Shown here: piece by piece, positions 62,693 through 64,000 of the stretch
Layout: each line of letters opens with the position of its first letter
How positions within the stretch are numbered: position 1 is the stretch's first letter
Assembly: GCA_964422615.1 (NCBI GenBank)
Contig: CAYRBJ010000001.1
Coordinates: 1-64,000 of the forward strand
Length of the DNA: 64,000 nucleotides
Direction of reading: 5' to 3'
Source: DATLWN01 sp964422615
GTDB taxonomy: Bacteria > Pseudomonadota > Zetaproteobacteria > Mariprofundales > Mariprofundaceae
Position numbers and translations under genes: made by a program
The notes under the pieces: model-generated
Told to the model about the DNA's origin: nothing
Seen by the model: only the letters and a program-made list of their open reading frames with translations
Database searches by the model: none

Positions 62693-64000
62693 ATGCTGAG
62701 CGAACTGCTCATCCGCGAATTCGCGCTGATCGACGAGGCGAGCCTGAGCCTGGGCCCAGGCATGACCGTATTCACCGGAGAAACCGGCGCCGGCAAGTCC
62801 ATTCTCGTCGATGCCCTGGGGGCGGCCTTCGGGGCCCGGGCCAGCCAGGAATGGGTGCGCTATGGCGCCAAGCAGGCCGAGGTGGTGGCCACCCTGAACT
62901 GTGACGATGCCCGCCTGGTATCGCTGCTGGCGGAGCAGGCCATCGAAGCCGATGAGGCGCTGATCCTGCGCCGCGTCATCAAGGCCGACGGCAAATCCAG
63001 CGCCTATGTCAACGGTACACCGGCGCCGGTGCGCCTGCTGCAGCAGATCGGCGATTTGCTGCTCGACCTGCACGGCCAGCATGAACACCAGGCGCTGCTG
63101 CGTCCGGATTTCCAGCGCCAACTGGTCGATGCCCGCCTGCCCGACGGCCTATGCCGGACGGTGGCAGCGGCTTATGAGCGCTGGCGCCAGACCGGAGAAC
63201 GACTGGCGGCGCTGCAGGCCGAGCGCTCCGACAGTGGGCGCCAGGAGCAATGGATGCGCGATGAGCTGGCTCGCCTGGCCGAGATCGGCGTCGAGCAGGG
63301 ACTGGTGGAGACGCTGCAGGCCGAGGTGGATCAGGGCCGGCATTTCGCCCAGATCCAGGAGGCAGCGACCCGCGCCCTGGCATTGCTGGAGGACGGCGAT
63401 CCGGATGCGCGCGCGCTTCTGGCCGGAGCCCGGCACGCCCTGTCCGACGTGGCCGACTACCAATCTGAATTGCAGGAGGGCATGGAACTGCTTGACCAGA
63501 CCGACGCGCTGCTCGGCGAGGTGGCATACCGGTTGCGCCATGCCATGGATGCCTCGTTCGACGAACAGGCTCTGCGTGTTGCCGAGACGCGCCTGATGGA
63601 TATGCACGATGCCATGCGCCGGCACCAGACCGACGAGGACGGACTGCTCGCCCGGATGCGCGAATGGGAGGAGGCCCTGTCCCGGCTGGATACGGCGGGC
63701 TGGGATGAGGAGGGCCTGCGCGCAGAGCAGGCGGCGGCGGCGGCCGAGTACGGGCAGGCGGCAGCGGCGCTGAGCGCGGCGCGCGGTAAGGCGGCGGCGG
63801 AACTGGCCGCGGAGCTGCGGCCATTCCTCGATCGGCTGGCCCTGAAGGGTATGCAGGTGCGCATCGACGTGGAGCCCGGAGATGGTGGGGCCGCGTGGAG
63901 CGCGCAGGGGTTAGATGCGGTGCGTTTCATGGCTTCGTCGAATCCGGGCGAGCCGTTCCGGGAACTGGCGGCCATCGCCTCGGGCGGTGAGATGTCGCGC
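62693..64000 (+). CDS. recN: DNA repair protein RecN, N-terminal 436 codons (continues beyond window)
   Basis: Open to the last base. SMC-like ATPase in double-strand-break repair. LSELLIREFALIDEASLSLG, Walker A FTGETGAGKSILVDALG, VNGTPAPVRLLQQIGDLLLDLHGQHEHQALL, and the long Glu/Arg/Ala-rich coiled-coil follow. It ends at ASGGEMSR, the start of the ABC signature. Start ATG 62693 matches the family N-terminus. Confidence 0.97.
   Translation, partial: MLSELLIREFALIDEASLSLGPGMTVFTGETGAGKSILVDALGAAFGARASQEWVRYGAKQAEVVATLNCDDARLVSLLAEQAIEADEALILRRVIKADGKSSAYVNGTPAPVRLLQQIGDLLLDLHGQHEHQALLRPDFQRQLVDARLPDGLCRTVAAAYERWRQTGERLAALQAERSDSGRQEQWMRDELARLAEIGVEQGLVETLQAEVDQGRHFAQIQEAATRALALLEDGDPDARALLAGARHALSDVADYQSELQEGMELLDQTDALLGEVAYRLRHAMDASFDEQALRVAETRLMDMHDAMRRHQTDEDGLLARMREWEEALSRLDTAGWDEEGLRAEQAAAAAEYGQAAAALSAARGKAAAELAAELRPFLDRLALKGMQVRIDVEPGDGGAAWSAQGLDAVRFMASSNPGEPFRELAAIASGGEMSR

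Overview
The window looks like about 64 kb of chromosome around the replication origin of a free-living, GC-rich, Gram-negative proteobacterium. The outer-membrane genes (Lgt, a beta-barrel protein, GmhB), the GyrB length and the Hda/SspB pair point to Proteobacteria. A class I phosphoribulokinase implies Calvin-cycle autotrophy. Small c-type cytochromes and the coexistence of TrmFO with Hda and SspB suggest an iron-oxidising lithoautotroph of the Zetaproteobacteria (Mariprofundus/Ghiorsea type). That placement is an inference from gene content; an autotrophic gammaproteobacterium or Acidithiobacillia member remains possible.

Layout. 1-6000: the 3' part of groEL; a leftward pair encoding a PilX-like minor pilin and a large secreted protein; a 365-base gene-free stretch; and an AT-rich outer-membrane barrel gene that looks acquired. 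6100-10300: sppA, lgt, xthA, yjbQ and a possible 40-codon ORF. 10310-15459: the cell-shape operon mreB-mreC-mreD-mrdA-rodA, most genes overlapping. 15466-20504: a TauE/SafE exporter with its DUF1634 partner, small membrane proteins, a Na+/Ca2+ exchanger, purN and an unknown two-TM protein. 20595-27923: purM, gyrB, recF, dnaN and dnaA, all leftward, with DnaA boxes and an AT-rich tract between dnaN and dnaA.

28048-36912: the rightward arm of the origin cluster: rpmH, rnpA, yidD, yidC, mnmE, prk, mnmG, rsmG, parA, parB. Two perfect parS palindromes lie here, one at the mnmG start and one across the rsmG stop/parA start. 36915-41148: mtnA, RNase P RNA, sspB, a DUF2066 gene, a CDP-alcohol phosphatidyltransferase and hda. 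41127-46481: a lysozyme-like unknown, ppnP, trmFO, a SIMPL protein, ogt, tRNA-Ala(CGC) and a K+ channel.

46681-49412: glutaredoxin, an aquaglyceroporin and arsenite methyltransferase (an arsenic unit), then a YqaA-like protein. arsC lies about 8.5 kb downstream of arsM. 49425-64000: a DUF1456 protein, a CHASE2 Ser/Thr kinase, an AEC transporter, a ClC channel with CBS domains, a UvrD/PcrA helicase, arsC, plsC, gmhB, a mini c-type cytochrome with a methyltransferase, a membrane protein, sodB, a membrane-anchored diheme protein, nadK and the 5' part of recN.

No insertion sequence, prophage, CRISPR array or defence island was recognised. The window is mostly housekeeping. The most noteworthy points are the parS/parA overlap, the probable oriC, prk lodged between mnmE and mnmG, the pilin/secreted-protein pair, the low-GC barrel gene, the arsenic unit and the truncated cytochrome.
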